From contig NC_044995.1 in assembly GCF_008728515.1 (NCBI RefSeq), positions 41,393,576 to 41,457,575 of the forward strand: a DNA stretch of 64,000 nucleotides, in the 5' to 3' direction. The notes beneath the pieces are model-generated. The model searched no databases. It had not been told where the DNA came from and was given only the letters and a program-made list of their open reading frames with translations. Source of the stretch: Papio anubis. Lineage: Eukaryota; Chordata; Mammalia; Primates; Cercopithecidae. The position numbers and the translations under genes are program-made. Numbering within the stretch: position 1 is the stretch's first letter; each line of letters begins with the position of its first letter. Of this stretch, positions 1-10,424 are shown piece after piece.

Positions 1-100
1 AAGAATTAGGGGAAATGGGAGGAAATGGTGGGAGAGACGGGAAGGAGAGATGGGATTGGAAAGTGAAGATGGAGAAGGGAACAGACAGAAAAAGAAAGAG

Positions 101-220
101 GTCAGGTGTGGTGGCTCACGCCAGCTATCCCAGCACTTTGGCAGGCCAAGACAGAAGGATGACTTCAGTTCAGGAGTTTGAGACCAGCCTGGTGACATAG
201 TGAGATCCTAGCTCTCCTTT
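101..220 (+). mobile_element. Alu fragment
   Basis: Left-arm Alu piece ending at the AluY insertion site. Confidence 0.7.
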
Positions 221-234
221 AAACACACAAAGTA

Positions 235-545
235 GGCCGGGCGCGGTGGCTCAAGCCTGTAATCCCAGCACTTTGGGAGGCCGAGACGGGTGGATCACAA
301 GGTCAGGAGATCGAGACCATCCTGGCTAATCTGGTGAAACCCCGTCTCTACTAAAAATACAAAAAAAAAACTAGCCGGGCGAGGTGGCGGGCGCCTGTAG
401 TCCCAGCTACTCGGGAGGCTGAGGCAGGAGAATGGCGTGAACCCGGGAGGCGGAGCTTGCAGTGAGCTGAGATCCGGCCACTGCACTCCAGCCTGGGCGA
501 CAGAGTGAGACTCCGTCTCAAAAAAAAAAAAATAAATAAATAAAT
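235..545 (+). mobile_element. AluY, Old World monkey type
   Basis: Full length with 'gatccggcc' variant and a 14-bp duplication 'aaacacacaaagta' on both sides. Confidence 0.95.
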
Positions 546-583
546 AAACACACAAAGTAAATAAAAATAAATTTTAAAAAAGA

Positions 584-912
584 GGGTGGGGTGCAGTGGC
601 TCACGCTCACGCCTGTAAACCCAACACTTTGGGAGGCTGAGGCGGGGTGTGGGGGGGTGGGGAATCACCTGAGGTGGGGAGTTGAAGACCAGCCTGACCA
701 ACATGGAGAAACCCTTTCTCTACTAAAAGTACAAAATTAGCTGGGCATGGTGGCAAATGCCTGTGATCCCAGCTACTCCAGAGGCTGAGGCAGGAGAATC
801 ACTTGAACCTGGGAGGCAGAGGTTGCAGTGAGCCAAGATCGCGCCATGGCACTCCAGCCTGGGCAACAAAACCAAGACTCCGACTCAAAAGAAAAAAAAG
901 AAGAAGAAAAAC
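584..912 (+). mobile_element. AluS
   Basis: Full-length copy with a duplicated 'gctcac' and a G-rich insert after the left A box. Confidence 0.9.
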
Positions 913-1036
913 GAAAAAGACAGGAAGATGGGCCAAATGGGAGAAAGAAGCTGAGGAAGGGGCAGCTAGCTACCCAGACCTTAAGGTGGGGCTGGGGGAG
1001 TGTCCCGCCTCCTTAGATGATGGGGCGTGGGCGCAC

Positions 1037-1159
1037 CTGGATGCGGTCGGAGTAGTTATCCAGCAGCAGGACCCCCGAGCTGGTCACTTTCTTGGTCTCC
1101 ACCATGGTCTTCAGGTCAGCCAGGAGGGTCATGTGCTTGGACATGTCCGTGGCCAGCAC
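1037..1159 (-). CDS. PDE4A: PDE4A catalytic exon, 123 nt, last one in the window
   Basis: Starts ccgcag|GTGCTGGCC and ends ATCCAG|gtgcgc, 41 codons: VLATDMSKHMTLLADLKTMV… to …LLDNYSDRIQ. The next exon (VLRNMVHCADLSNP in the family, with the last metal-binding Asp) is beyond the left edge, so the gene is truncated here by the window. Positions 1-1036 hold intron with Alu copies. Confidence 0.98.
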
Positions 1160-1362
1160 CTGCGGGCAAGGGGGAGTCACTGGGGCTGCTGACCAGACTG
1201 ATCAGCCCACCAGACTGATCCAGGCATCCGAAGTTTTCACCAGGTAGAAGCCGCCCGCTCTGTCCAGGTTGAGGGTTCCTCTGGGACTCAGACCCACTCC
1301 TCCCCAAAGCCCTCGATTCCAAGGCTTCCTTTCCCGCTCTGTCCCACCCCAGCCCCGCCCAC

Positions 1363-1517
1363 CATGTCGATGACCATCTTGCGTAGGCTCTGCCGCTGGC
1401 GCTTGCTGAGGTTCTGGAAGATGTCGCAGTTGTCCTCCTGCAGCAGCTTGAAGCCCACGGCCAGGTGGTGATTCTCGAGCACCGACTCATCGTTGTACAT
1501 GAGCGCCAGCTCCGAAT
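1363..1517 (-). CDS. PDE4A: PDE4A catalytic exon, 155 nt
   Basis: Acceptor gctgcag|ATTCGG, donor GACATG|gtgggc. It encodes SELALMYNDESVLENHHLAVGFKLLQ… to SLRKMVIDM, the helix region whose YNDxSVLENHH motif shapes the metal site. It is separated from the HDVDHPG exon by an unusually short 291-bp intron made largely of a GC-rich decayed repeat. Confidence 0.98.
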
Positions 1518-1559
1518 CTGCAGCCCAGCCCGGAGGTCAAGGGGAGGGCCCACGTGTGC

Positions 1560-1800
1560 AGCCCCAACCGCAGAAGGGCCAACTCCGCCCCCAACTAGCT
1601 AACCCCTTCTCAGTCTGGACTCGCCTCCAGCCCAGTCAACTACCCCAGCCCGGCCATCACCTTTCCAGTCCAGCAAGCCCCACCCCCAGCCCCGCCAGCC
1701 CCGCCCCGAGCCCCGCCAGCCCCGCCTCCAGCCTAGTCAGTTCCGCCCCAAGCCTGGCCAGCCCCGCCTCCAACTCAGCAAACCCCGTCCCGGGCGAGGG
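1560..1800 (+). repeat. GC-box-like decayed repeat filling a PDE4A intron
   Basis: Variants of 'cagccccgcctccagcctagtca' repeat about ten times between two catalytic exons, making up most of the 291-bp intron. Confidence 0.65.
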
Positions 1801-1808
1801 CCACTCAC

Positions 1809-1908
1809 TGGTGTTGATGAGGAACTGGTTGGAGACCCCAGGGTGATCTACATCGTGTATGGCAGCCGCGAAGAGGGCGGCGAGAATCTCCAGGTCCGTG
1901 AACACTGC
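1809..1908 (-). CDS. PDE4A: PDE4A catalytic exon, 100 nt (HDVDHPG motif)
   Basis: Starts ctcacag|GCAGTG and ends AACACCA|gtgagt. It encodes AVFTDLEILAALFAAAIHDVDHPGVSNQFLINT. The HD of HDVDHPG supplies two more ligands of the zinc/magnesium centre. The final A joins AT of the next exon to give Asn. Confidence 0.98.
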
Positions 1909-1946
1909 CTGTGAGAGAGAGACGGACGTTAGAATAACAGAGTTGA

Positions 1947-2082
1947 AGCCATGCATGGTGGTGAGTGCCTGTACTCTCAGCTACTTAGGAGGCTGAGATG
2001 GGAGGATCACTTGAGCCTAGGATTTCAAGGCCAGAAGTTCAAGGCCATCCTGGGCAACTTAGCGAGACCCTGTCTCAAATTT
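1947..2082 (+). mobile_element. Alu monomer fragment
   Basis: Right-arm-like piece ending 'gaccctgtctcaaa'. Confidence 0.75.
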
Positions 2083-2084
2083 AA

Positions 2085-2388
2085 TTTTTTTTTTTTTTTT
2101 GAGACGGAGTCTTCGGCTTCTGTCGCCTATGCTGGAGTGCAGTGGCTGGATCTCAGCTCACTGTAAGCTCAAGGCCTCCGGTTTACGCCATTCTCCCTGC
2201 CTCAGCTCTCCAGTAGCTGGGACTACAAGCGCCCGCCACCGCGCCCGGCTAGTTTTTTGTATTTTTTTTTAGTAGAGACGGGGTTTCACCGTGTTCGCCA
2301 GGATGGTCTCGATCTCCTGACCTCGTGATCCGCCCGTCTCGGCCTCCCAAAGTGCTGGGATTACAGGCTTGAGCCACTGCGCCCGGCC
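2085..2388 (-). mobile_element. AluY
   Basis: From a T-run and 'gagacggagtctt' to 'gagccactgcgcccggcc'. Confidence 0.93.
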
Positions 2389-2391
2389 TTA

Positions 2392-2683
2392 ATTTTTTTT
2401 TTTTTTTTTTGAGACAGAGTTCTGCTCTTGTCGCCCAGGTTGGAATGCAGTGGCACGATCTTGGCTCACTGCAATTTCCCCATCCTGGGTTCAAGCGACT
2501 CTCCTGTTTCAGCCTCCCAAGTAGCTGGGATTACAGGCGCCCACCACCACGCCCGGCTAATTTTTAAAATATTTCTTGTAGAGACAGGGTTTCACCACGT
2601 TGTCCATTTCTGACCTCAGGTGATTCACCTGCATTGGCCTCCCAAAGTGCAGGGATTACAGGTGTGAATCACCTTGCCTGACC
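2392..2683 (-). mobile_element. AluS
   Basis: Starts in a T-run, ends 'aatcaccttgcctgacc'; slightly shortened internally. Confidence 0.9.
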
Positions 2684-2703
2684 CCCCCAATTTATTTATT
2701 TAT

Positions 2704-2991
2704 TTTTTTTGAGAAGGAGTCTCGCTTTGTTGCCCAGGCTGGAGTGCAGTGGCGCGATCTTGGCTCACTGCAACCTGCACCTACTGGGTTCCAGCGATTT
2801 CCTGCCTCAGCCTCTGGAGTAGCTGGGATTACAGGCGTGCCCTACCGTGCCCGGCTAATTTTTGTATTTTTAGTAGAGACGGGGTTTCACCATGTTGGTC
2901 AGGCGGGTCTCGAACTCCTGACCTCAGGTGATCCACCCATCTTGGCCTCCCAAAGTGCTGGGATTGCAGGTGTGAGCCACCGCACCTGGCC
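2704..2991 (-). mobile_element. AluS
   Basis: 'gagaaggagtctcgc' to 'ccaccgcacctggcc'; third of three tandem minus Alus. Confidence 0.9.
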
Positions 2992-3032
2992 TAAAACTTT
3001 TTTTTTTTTTTTTTTAAATAAATAAGATTTTT

Positions 3033-3330
3033 GGCCAGGCACAGTGGCTCACGCCTGTACTCCCAGCACTTTGGGAGGCCAAGGCAGGTCAGGAGTTTGA
3101 GACCAGTCTGTCCAACTTGGCGAAACCCTGTCTCCACTAAAAATATTTTTAAAAACTTAGCCAGGCATGGTGGTGGGTGCCTGTAATCCCAGCTACACAG
3201 GAGGCTGAGGGAGGAGAATCGCTTGAACCCGGGAGACAGAGGTTGCAGTGAGCTGGGATCGTGCCACTGCACTCTAGCCTGGGCGGCAGAGCGAGACTCT
3301 GTCTCAACAAAAAAAAAAAAAAAAAAAAAG
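3033..3330 (+). mobile_element. Alu
   Basis: 'ggccaggcacagtggctc' to a 20-bp A tail. It lies close to the 165-nt catalytic exon. Confidence 0.92.
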
Positions 3331-3449
3331 GAGAGAAACAGGGTCAAAAAGAGATGGAGGTCAGAGTACCAGGGTCAGAGAGACACACAGGAGCCTGAAG
3401 AGGCAGTCACAAAGACAGACGGGGACGGGGAGACAGGGCAGTCACTCAC

Positions 3450-3614
3450 ATCTAGCGCAGGCGTGGCCAGCAGTACGTGGGTGGACTGCAGTACGTCGGC
3501 AGCGTGTAGGCTGTTATGGTAGGCTACGTCAGCGTGGTAGTGATCCTCCAGCGTCAGCATGTATGTCACCATCGTGTCCACAGGGATGCGGAATTTCTTC
3601 AGCAGGTCCCGCTC
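3450..3614 (-). CDS. PDE4A: PDE4A catalytic exon, 165 nt (HNSLHAADV motif)
   Basis: Acceptor tctcag|GAGCGGG, donor CTAGAT|gtgagt, 55 codons from ERDLLKKFRIPVD to LLATPALD. It carries HYHADVAYHNSLHAADVLQ. The first His of YHNSLH is the general acid for cAMP cleavage and the His four residues later is a metal ligand (family knowledge). All expected residues are present. Confidence 0.98.
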
Positions 3615-3710
3615 CTGAGAGCAGGCAGGGGCAGGGTGGTGACCTCTGCTGGCCCCCAGCGTGCCACTCTGAGCCCCTCACCCGGGCCCACTCCCAGCTG
3701 TCCCCATCAC

Positions 3711-3809
3711 CTGGAATATCATGTACATGATGCAGGTGAGTGAGCGGCCTCCGGCGTAATCTGACACGCAAAAGATGTTCAGGCCCCACTTGTTCAGGTT
3801 CTCCAGTTC
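3711..3809 (-). CDS. PDE4A: PDE4A catalytic exon, 99 nt (ELENLNKWGLNIF)
   Basis: Begins ccaccag|GAACTGG and ends TTCCAG|gtgatg, exactly 33 codons: ELENLNKWGLNIFCVSDYAGGRSLTCIMYMIFQ. It forms N-terminal helices of the HD-type phosphodiesterase fold. The open frame continues 33 codons into the upstream intron to an ATG at 3908, which may define an alternative short start (separate entry). Confidence 0.97.
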
Positions 3810-3908
3810 CTGGTGGAGATGGAGGCCAGAGGTCAGTAGCCTGTAAGACTCAGGGCCCTGGAGAATATTTCCTAGGAGTTTGAAGCCTTGGTCTGAAGGA
3901 AGCACCAT
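3810..3908 (-). other. PDE4A: Possible alternative first-exon extension of PDE4A
   Basis: Directly upstream of the 99-nt catalytic exon the frame stays open for 33 codons to an ATG at 3908, reading MVLPSDQGFKLLGNILQGPE… through LHLHQ into ELENL. I have a recollection of a human PDE4A isoform with nearly this N-terminus, which would lack UCR1 and UCR2. Without transcript data this is a candidate only: the region may simply be intron that happens to be open. Confidence 0.45.
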
Positions 3909-3974
3909 TATTGCTCACCCAGTGGGTGACAGGTTCAACAGCACAGAATGTACTGCCCTCGTCCTACTGGGCTG

Positions 3975-4200
3975 CAAAATAACGAAAGCAATCACAGCCA
4001 CTGTCTTTTGAGCACTTATGATCTGCCAAGTATTGCTCTAAGTACTTGATCTCATTTGGCAGGTGAAGGCACCAAGACTCAGAGAAGCAATGTGACTTTT
4101 CCAAGATCATGCAGCTCGTAAGTGGCAAAGCTAGGATGGGAACCCAGCACGACAGGCCCCCAGCACAGCTCAGCCTCTTAGCTAAGCTGTTCACGAGCCG
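3975..4200 (+). mobile_element. MIR SINE
   Basis: 'gagcacttatgatctgccaagtattgctctaag' to 'aagtggcaaagctaggatgggaacccagc' follows the MIR consensus. Confidence 0.8.
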
Positions 4201-4291
4201 CAGAGGAGAAAGGAAAAAGGGCTTATTTTCTATGCCTCTCCAGAATCCAGAAAACAGCCAGCACATAGTAGCTGCTTAATAAACACCAGTT

Positions 4292-4603
4292 GGCCGGGTG
4301 CAGTGGCTCAAGCTTGTAATCCCAGCGCTTTGTGAGGCTAAGGCAGGTGGATCACTTGAGGCCAGGAGTTTGAGACCAGCCTGGTCAACATGGTGAAACC
4401 CCATTTCTACTAAAAATACAAAAATTAGCCAGGTGTGGTGGCACATGCCTTTAGTCCCAGCTACTCAGGAGGGTGAGGCAGGAGAATCGCTTGAACCCAG
4501 GGAGGTGGAGGTTGCTGTGAGCCGAGATCATGCTACTGTACTCCAGCCTGGGCGACACAGCAAGCCTCCATCTCAAAATAAATAAATAAATATAAATAAA
4601 TAA
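4292..4603 (+). mobile_element. Alu
   Basis: Full length; flanks 'aaacaccagt' and 'aaacgccagg' are the diverged target duplication. Confidence 0.92.
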
Positions 4604-5101
4604 CAAAACGCCAGGTGACTGAACGGAAGATTCACTGGAGGAGGTGGCTCAAAGAGGGTTACAATGAGCCTCGGCTGAGTGAGCCACCAAAGATGGATCA
4701 CTTCCACTGCCACTGTCTCCTGGAAGAGCTAGGAGTGAAATCCGGGTCCGGACCGTTGGGGACACTATGGGGGTGCAGTCTGGATCAGTGTTACTGGTCT
4801 GTACGCCAATCCCCCTGCAGCTGGGAGTGTTGCCTGCTAAAACTCACAGCTGCCCACTTTGACTAGTCCCAACAGGAGCTACGTGGAAGACGTGATACGT
4901 CCACCCCTGGGGACGGCCCCCAGGCAATGAATGATACAGAGGTACAAAGCGCCAGCATGCTTGCCTCAAGATGGTCTCAAACCCTCACCTTAGGCTCTGC
5001 TTCTAGGAAACCTGGCCTAAGACATAACCCAATGCCCAGTCTTTCTCGGGGTCCCAGGAGACCACCCCCTCCAGCCCTGCCCCTACTGAGCCCCCACCCA
5101 C

Positions 5102-5325
5102 TTGGGCCAGGAGCTCTTCTTGATCGGTCTTCACCCCAAATCGGGGAATGTTAGAGTTGTTCAGGCTGTTACTATGCATCAACTTTTTCACCCCTGTGAT
5201 TTGGGACATGGGCTGTAAGTGTGGTACAGGGGGCGGGGGCGGCTGGGACGGTCTTGGTCGCGGCGCTTGCTGTTTTTCTCGTTCCTTCATCGTGGGTGAC
5301 GGGATCTCCACTTCATTCTGTTTGT
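5102..5325 (-). CDS. PDE4A: PDE4A linker 2 and catalytic domain start exon, 224 nt
   Basis: Acceptor tctgcag|ACAAACAG, donor GCCCAA|gtgggt. It begins KQNEVEIPSPTMKEREKQQ, continues through the PDE4A-specific proline run SQPPPPPVPHLQPMSQITG and ends IPRFGVKTDQEELLAQ, the entry to the catalytic domain. One residue, Val in ITGVKKLMHS, differs from the Leu I remember in human. The proline run distinguishes PDE4A from PDE4B, PDE4C and PDE4D. Confidence 0.97.
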
Positions 5326-5995
5326 CTGCAGAAGATGGGAAGCGGGAACAAGTGTGAACACCCCCTCCACCCCTGGAGGCTCCCTTATCCTTCAGCCCTC
5401 TACCACGTACGGGGAAGGCTCACCCGAAAGGGCAGAACCCTTCCAGTTGTGATGCCGTTGGCTACTCAGAGTCAGGAAACCAGACGGGATGTGGGAAATC
5501 TTCTGGGAGGTGGTGGGCTGGAGTAGGGGCCCAGGGCTCTGGGATGGCCCCAGTCTGATCATCAGATTTGGATGGAGAGTGGCATGGGAAGTCAGGAAGT
5601 GAGGTGGGGACGCCAGGGAGAGCCGCTGCCTACCCCGAAAACCCAGGGAACCTTTTTGGGTGGGGAAGACCCTAGCATGGGGGCCAAGAGTCCTGGTGCA
5701 GGGGGTGGCATCGCTGGGAAGAGAGAGGGAAGGGTGGTCTCTGGCTCCATGTCCCTGCCTCCCCCCACCCACCTTGGCACCAGCCTGCCTAGGGGACAGC
5801 CCCAGGAGCCCTTTTCCTGAGCTTTCAGGGGCTCCCAGAGCTTCCCCAAGGTCACCCATTGTGACCTGGAGCTAGCTAGTCAATGACAGGGCCTAATACG
5901 GGTCATTTGCATGCTATGCTCCCATTGGGTGGATCCTCAGAACTCAGAGACACACCCCACCATCACTGATGGGAGCACTGGAAACTCTGAACACT

Positions 5996-6288
5996 TTTTT
6001 TCTTGAGACAGAGTCTACCTCTGTTGCCCAGGCTGGAGTGCAGTGGCACAATCTCTGGCTCACTGCAGCCTCCACCTCCCAGGTTCAAGCAATTCTCCTG
6101 TCTCAGCCTCCCGAGTAGCTGGGATGACAGGCGCCCGCTACCACGCCTGGCTAATTTTTATATTTTTAGTAGAGATGCGGTTTCATCATTGTGGCCAGGC
6201 TGGTCTTGAACTCCTGACCTCAAGTGATCCGCCTGCCTTGGCCTCCCAACATGTTGGGATTATAGGCATAAGCCACCGCACCCAGCCC
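5996..6288 (-). mobile_element. Alu
   Basis: Flanked by 'aacactttt' on both sides. Confidence 0.92.
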
Positions 6289-6497
6289 CAACACTTTTCT
6301 TGAGCTTGTCTGGGCGGTTCCTGAATTTGGGGGCCTTTGGGGTGTGGTGATAAACTGCGAGGATTAAATTATCTTGAGTTTGGGGGGGACATCTTTAGCT
6401 TGAGCATTTTGAGGAACCCATGAACTTAAGGGTTCCAGTGAATCTGGGGTATTCTGGTGCATTTGGGGTTCCACTGAATTGGGAATCCTACAGGTGT

Positions 6498-7100
6498 TTG
6501 TTTTTTTGAGACAGAATCTCAGCTCTGTCACTCAGGCTGGAGTGCAGTGGCACAATCATGTCTCACTGCAGCCTCGAACTCCTGGGCTCAAGTGATCCTC
6601 CTGCCTCAGCCTCCCAAGTAGCTGGGACCACAGGCACACACCACTATGTCTAATTTTTATTTTATTATTATTATTATTATTTTAGATGTAGTCTCACTCT
6701 GTCACCCAGGCTGGAGTGCAGTGACACAATCTCAGCTCACTGCAGCCTCCACCTCCTAGGTTCAAGCAATTCTCCTGCCTCGGCCTCCTGAGTAGCTGAG
6801 ATTACAGGCATGCGCCAACACGCCCAGCTAATTTTTGTATTTTTAGTAGAGACAGTGTTTTACCATGTTGGTCAGGCTGTTCTTGAACTCCTGACCTCGT
6901 GATCTGCCCACCTTGGCCTTCCAAAGTGCTGGGATTACAGGTGTGAGCCACTGTGCCCGGCCTAGTTTTTAATTTTTTTGCAGAGACAGGTTCTCACTAT
7001 GTTGCCCAGGCTGGTCTTGAACTCCTGGGCTCACGCGATCCTCTTGCCTCAGCCCCCCAAAGTCCTGGGATTACAGGCATGAGCTGCCTCTTCCTGCCTC
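6498..7100 (-). mobile_element. Older Alu containing a nested Alu (6661-6962)
   Basis: The outer copy runs 6498-6660 and resumes 6963-7100 ('ttgcagagacaggttctcac'). The inner full copy was inserted in its middle A-rich stretch. Confidence 0.85.
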
Positions 7101-7406
7101 TTACAGGTTCTTAAGCTTGATAATCTTCTAGAGATTAGGGTTCTAAAATTTTGGGAGTCTACTGAATTGGGGGGGGGTCATGCCAAGTTTGGAGATCTTA
7201 TTGAATTTGGGGGGTTTTTCAGTTTGGAGGTTTGCTAAAGTTTGGAGGCCTTTTGTGGACTCGGAAGCACAGAACTTCCCTTAAGTTTGAGAACTCTACT
7301 GAGTTTGGGCATCTCTCTTGAGTTTGGAAGGGAGTCAATCCAAGTTTGGAAATTCTACTGAATTTGGGGTTCTACTCAGTTTGGGAGGCTTTCCAGCTAG
7401 GAGGCT

Positions 7407-8024
7407 TTTTTTGGTTTATTTTTTGAGACAGAGTCTCACTCTGTCGCCCAGGCTGGAGTGCAGCAGCGGCGTGAACTCGGCTCACTGCAACCTCTGCCTC
7501 CTGGGTTCAAGCGAGTGTCTAAAACAAAGACGTTTTTGTTTGTTTGTTTTAAGATGGAGTCTCAACCCTACTGCCCAGGCTGGAATGCAGTGGCATGATC
7601 TTGGCTCACTGCAACCTCTGCCTCCTGGGTTCAAGTGATTCTCTTGCCTCAGCCTCCCAAGTAGCTGAGATTAGAGGCACACACCACCATGCCCAGCTAA
7701 TGTTTTTTTGTTTTGTTTTGTTTTTGGTTTTTGGTTTTTTTTGAGGCAGAATTTCACTCTTGTTGCCTAGGCTGGAGTGCAATGGAGTGATCTCGGCTCA
7801 CTGCAACCTCCACCCGCTGGGTTCAAGTGATTCTCCTGCCTGAGCCTCCTGAGTTGCTGGGATTACAGGCACCCGCCACCATGCCTGGCTAATTTTTTGT
7901 ATTTTAGTAGAGATGGGGTTTCACCATGTTGGCCAGGTGGGTCTCAAACTGCTGATGTAAAGTGATCCGCCCGCCTCAGCCTCCCAAAGTGTTAGGATAA
8001 CAGGCTTGAGCCACCGTGCCCGGC
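7407..8024 (-). mobile_element. Cluster of three Alu pieces
   Basis: Truncated left pieces at 7407-7513 and 7532-7702, then a full copy 7703-8024 ending 'gagccaccgtgcccgg'. Confidence 0.85.
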
Positions 8025-8283
8025 GCTTGGAGGCTTTTTAAAGTTTAGAAGGGTTTTCAGCTCACGGATGATTTCAAATATTGGGTTCTATAGAAGTTGG
8101 GGGTCTCACAGAGTTTGAAGGCATCAGGAATGTGAGGGCTGTTGGATAGGGTGACTTTGACCTTTGGGGAGTTGAGAGTCCGAGTCCCTAGGAAAATGTG
8201 ACCAACAGGACCCAGGGTCAGAGGCAGACCCCTCTCTACCCCAAGTGTCCCCCCTCCAATCCCATGTACTTCCCCTCACTCAC

Positions 8284-8377
8284 CCAGGAATGTTGTGGAA
8301 ATGTACTCTGAGACCTGGTTTCCCGACCTGCTCATTTCTGACAGGTGTGTGAGTTCACGGTTCAACATCCTCTTGAA
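8284..8377 (-). CDS. PDE4A: PDE4A UCR2 exon, 94 nt
   Basis: Starts ccttag|TTCAAG and ends TTCCTGG|gtgagt. It encodes FKRMLNRELTHLSEMSRSGNQVSEYISTTFL. This is the part of UCR2 shared by all long, short and PDE4A1 isoforms and contains the phenylalanine region that can reach into the catalytic pocket. The last G plus AC of the next exon makes Asp. Confidence 0.97.
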
Positions 8378-9339
8378 CTAAGGTAAAGAAGTCAACAAGG
8401 AAGAAATGATGGGGGAAGCACAGTGGTGGGGAGGGTGTCAGTCCTTCCCAAGAACGCCTAAAGACCCCATGAGTCCCTCCTATTTTTCTGCTCAGCCAAC
8501 AGAGGCCCTATAAGACTGCTGGGGGGTGGGGTCAGCCCTTCCTCTTCTCCCAGCTCTGGATGGAGGTCCCCAGGTTTGGGGAATCATGATCAGCATAACT
8601 CTCCCTGCCTGAGGAAAGAGGGGCTCCCCTCCCCATTTCCCCCAAGGAGGAGCCACAGGGGCACCTGTGGAAGGGAGGGGCTCCTGCCTAACAGGGAACC
8701 AATGGGGAAGCAGGAGAATCCCGTCGCCATGGCGATGGGAGTCTCCTTAGCAACTCCCCCTCCAACCAGCTGCTGAGCTGGGGAAAAGGGGGGCAAGCCG
8801 GAGGCCCCTTAACCCTTGCCTTCCCAGAGCTGCCCCCGACCCAAGTCTTCCCAGACATGGACCCCAATCCTGGGGGTCCTGGCTCCTGGCCCCCAGAACA
8901 GTTTGGAAAAAGGGAACGTGGTAACCAAGGTCTGGGGGACAAAAAGGTTTGGCCGGGGCTAGGGAGAATGGTGAGCTGAGGAAATCCCAGTTTGATCACC
9001 CAGGGGAGGGGGAGGGGGGTTCCCATCCTAGCCCCCTCTCCCCCAACCCCAGAGAGGTGGATAGATGCACGGATGAACAGAGTATACCCAAAATCGGGCT
9101 TGGAGGCCCCTCCTGGTCCCCCCATGCCACTCTGCACAGGCCTCTGCTGTGACATTGTACACAGAGGAGAAAGGGCATTGGCTCCCCACCCCCAAGCTCT
9201 GCCACAGCACCCCAAAAACAGGAGCAGACTCTGTCCAGGGAAGCAGGAGGGACACTTGGCAGGAGGGGTGAGCCTGCATGGCCCATGCTGGGACAGGGAG
9301 CTCCCTCTTCCCAGTGCCACCCAGAGACCCTGGGTACAG

Positions 9340-10050
9340 AGACACACACATCCACACAAGATGGACCCACAAAATATCACACAACCACACACACAATCAC
9401 AGGCTCTCAGTCCTACACAGCGTCACACAACCCAGACACACAGATCAAAGGGCATGCAAAATAAGACAGTCGCTGACACTTGGGGTCACATGTCCCCAAA
9501 ATATCAGGCAGCTCTGGGCTCAGACACACAGCCCTACACACAACACCACAGTCAGAGCTAGATGATCTTAGACAGGGCCACACTGTAACCCAGGCAAACA
9601 AGCCTACACTCAGGCAGACACACACCATCGCAGACACACACACACATCCAGGCACTGACACAGTCACACCCAGTGAGGGACCTGCAGTCCACCCCCAGGG
9701 AGAGTCACACACCCCCAGCTGCCCGCCATCCACGCCCAGCCCTGGGCCACACACAGAGACAGTCACAAGGCTTCATCTCCAGGCCACACACGTGCACAGC
9801 TTCACACACAAGCCCACACCAGGGGCCCAGCTCGCCGGGATGCCTACCCACCCACTACCCTGCACCCTCCTACCTGGTCCCACCAGCCCACCAGCCACGG
9901 CTTGGAGCAGGTCTCGCAGAAGAAATCCACCAAGGGCATCTTGGAGACTTAGCCCGCCTGGGGCTGCTGCACACAGAGGCTGGGCTTGGGGAGTCCCGGG
10001 GTTAATAACCACCGGGGAGGGGGTGCCGGGCAGGTGGGTAGTGGAAGGGG
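9340..10050 (+). repeat. CA-rich decayed tract over the PDE4A1 exon region
   Basis: 'cacacacatccacacaag'-type variants dominate 9340-9860 on the plus strand. The pattern resumes upstream of PDE4A1 at 10425-10760 and 11015-11870. The 66-bp PDE4A1 exon sits as an island at 9874-9939. Confidence 0.6.
9874..9939 (-). CDS. PDE4A: PDE4A1 first coding exon (MPLVDFFCETCSKPWLVGWW)
   Basis: Twenty-two codons from ATG at 9939 (ctccaagATGC) to GACCAG|gtagga, joining in phase 0 to the exon at 8284-8377 (FKRMLNREL). It is the complete N-terminus of the short isoform PDE4A1 (RD1). That isoform keeps only the second half of UCR2, so PKA regulation through UCR1 is lost. The Trp-rich tail (WLVGWWDQFKRM) spans the TAPAS-1 segment known to insert into phosphatidic-acid membranes and to hold this isoform at the Golgi and vesicles. 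Its intragenic promoter would lie in 9940-10200, within a long CA-rich tract. It is identical, as far as I recall, to the human peptide. Confidence 0.96.
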
Positions 10051-10424
10051 GAGCCGCGGAGGGGCCTGGGCCGGCCCAGCAGGGCTGGGGGCTCCCTTCC
10101 CCTCCGCGCTCCCGGCGGCAGCACTGGTTACATGGTCTGCTAGCCCTGGGCCCCAATGGGCCCCCCCGTGGCGGTGGGTGGAGGCGGTGGGGGGTCCGTG
10201 CCCATGGGAGGGGGGCAGGGCAAGGGTCCCAGGAGGAGGCTGCGGAGCTCTGTGTGTGCACCCGTGTGTGTGCGTGTGTGCTCACTGCAGCACTGGCAGG
10301 CTGCATGGGATGTCAGGTGGTGCTGGGGGTGGGGGGGCGTTAAAGGGGCATCAGAGACCATGGGCCTCAGCCAGAACTTAGGTGGGCTGTCCACATCAGG
10401 ACCCATCCCCTCCATGGACACACC

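Larger units (their letters stand above)
6300..8160 (+). repeat. Decayed 'gaatttggggttctact' repeat, split by Alus
   Basis: At 6300-6495, 7110-7405 and 8025-8165 the plus strand repeats 'ttctactgaatttgggg', 'gagtttgggag' and 'gtttggaggctttt' at about 25-35 bp. Alu insertions separate the three blocks. Confidence 0.6.

Noticed and set aside
9992..10010. HNF1-like 'gttaataacc' near the PDE4A1 start
   Set aside because: Only a half site; no second half at the proper spacing.
9480..10343. 287-codon plus-strand open frame across the PDE4A1 region
   Set aside because: It translates the CA-rich repeat (His/Thr/Pro-rich) and is antisense to the PDE4A1 exon; no protein family recognised.
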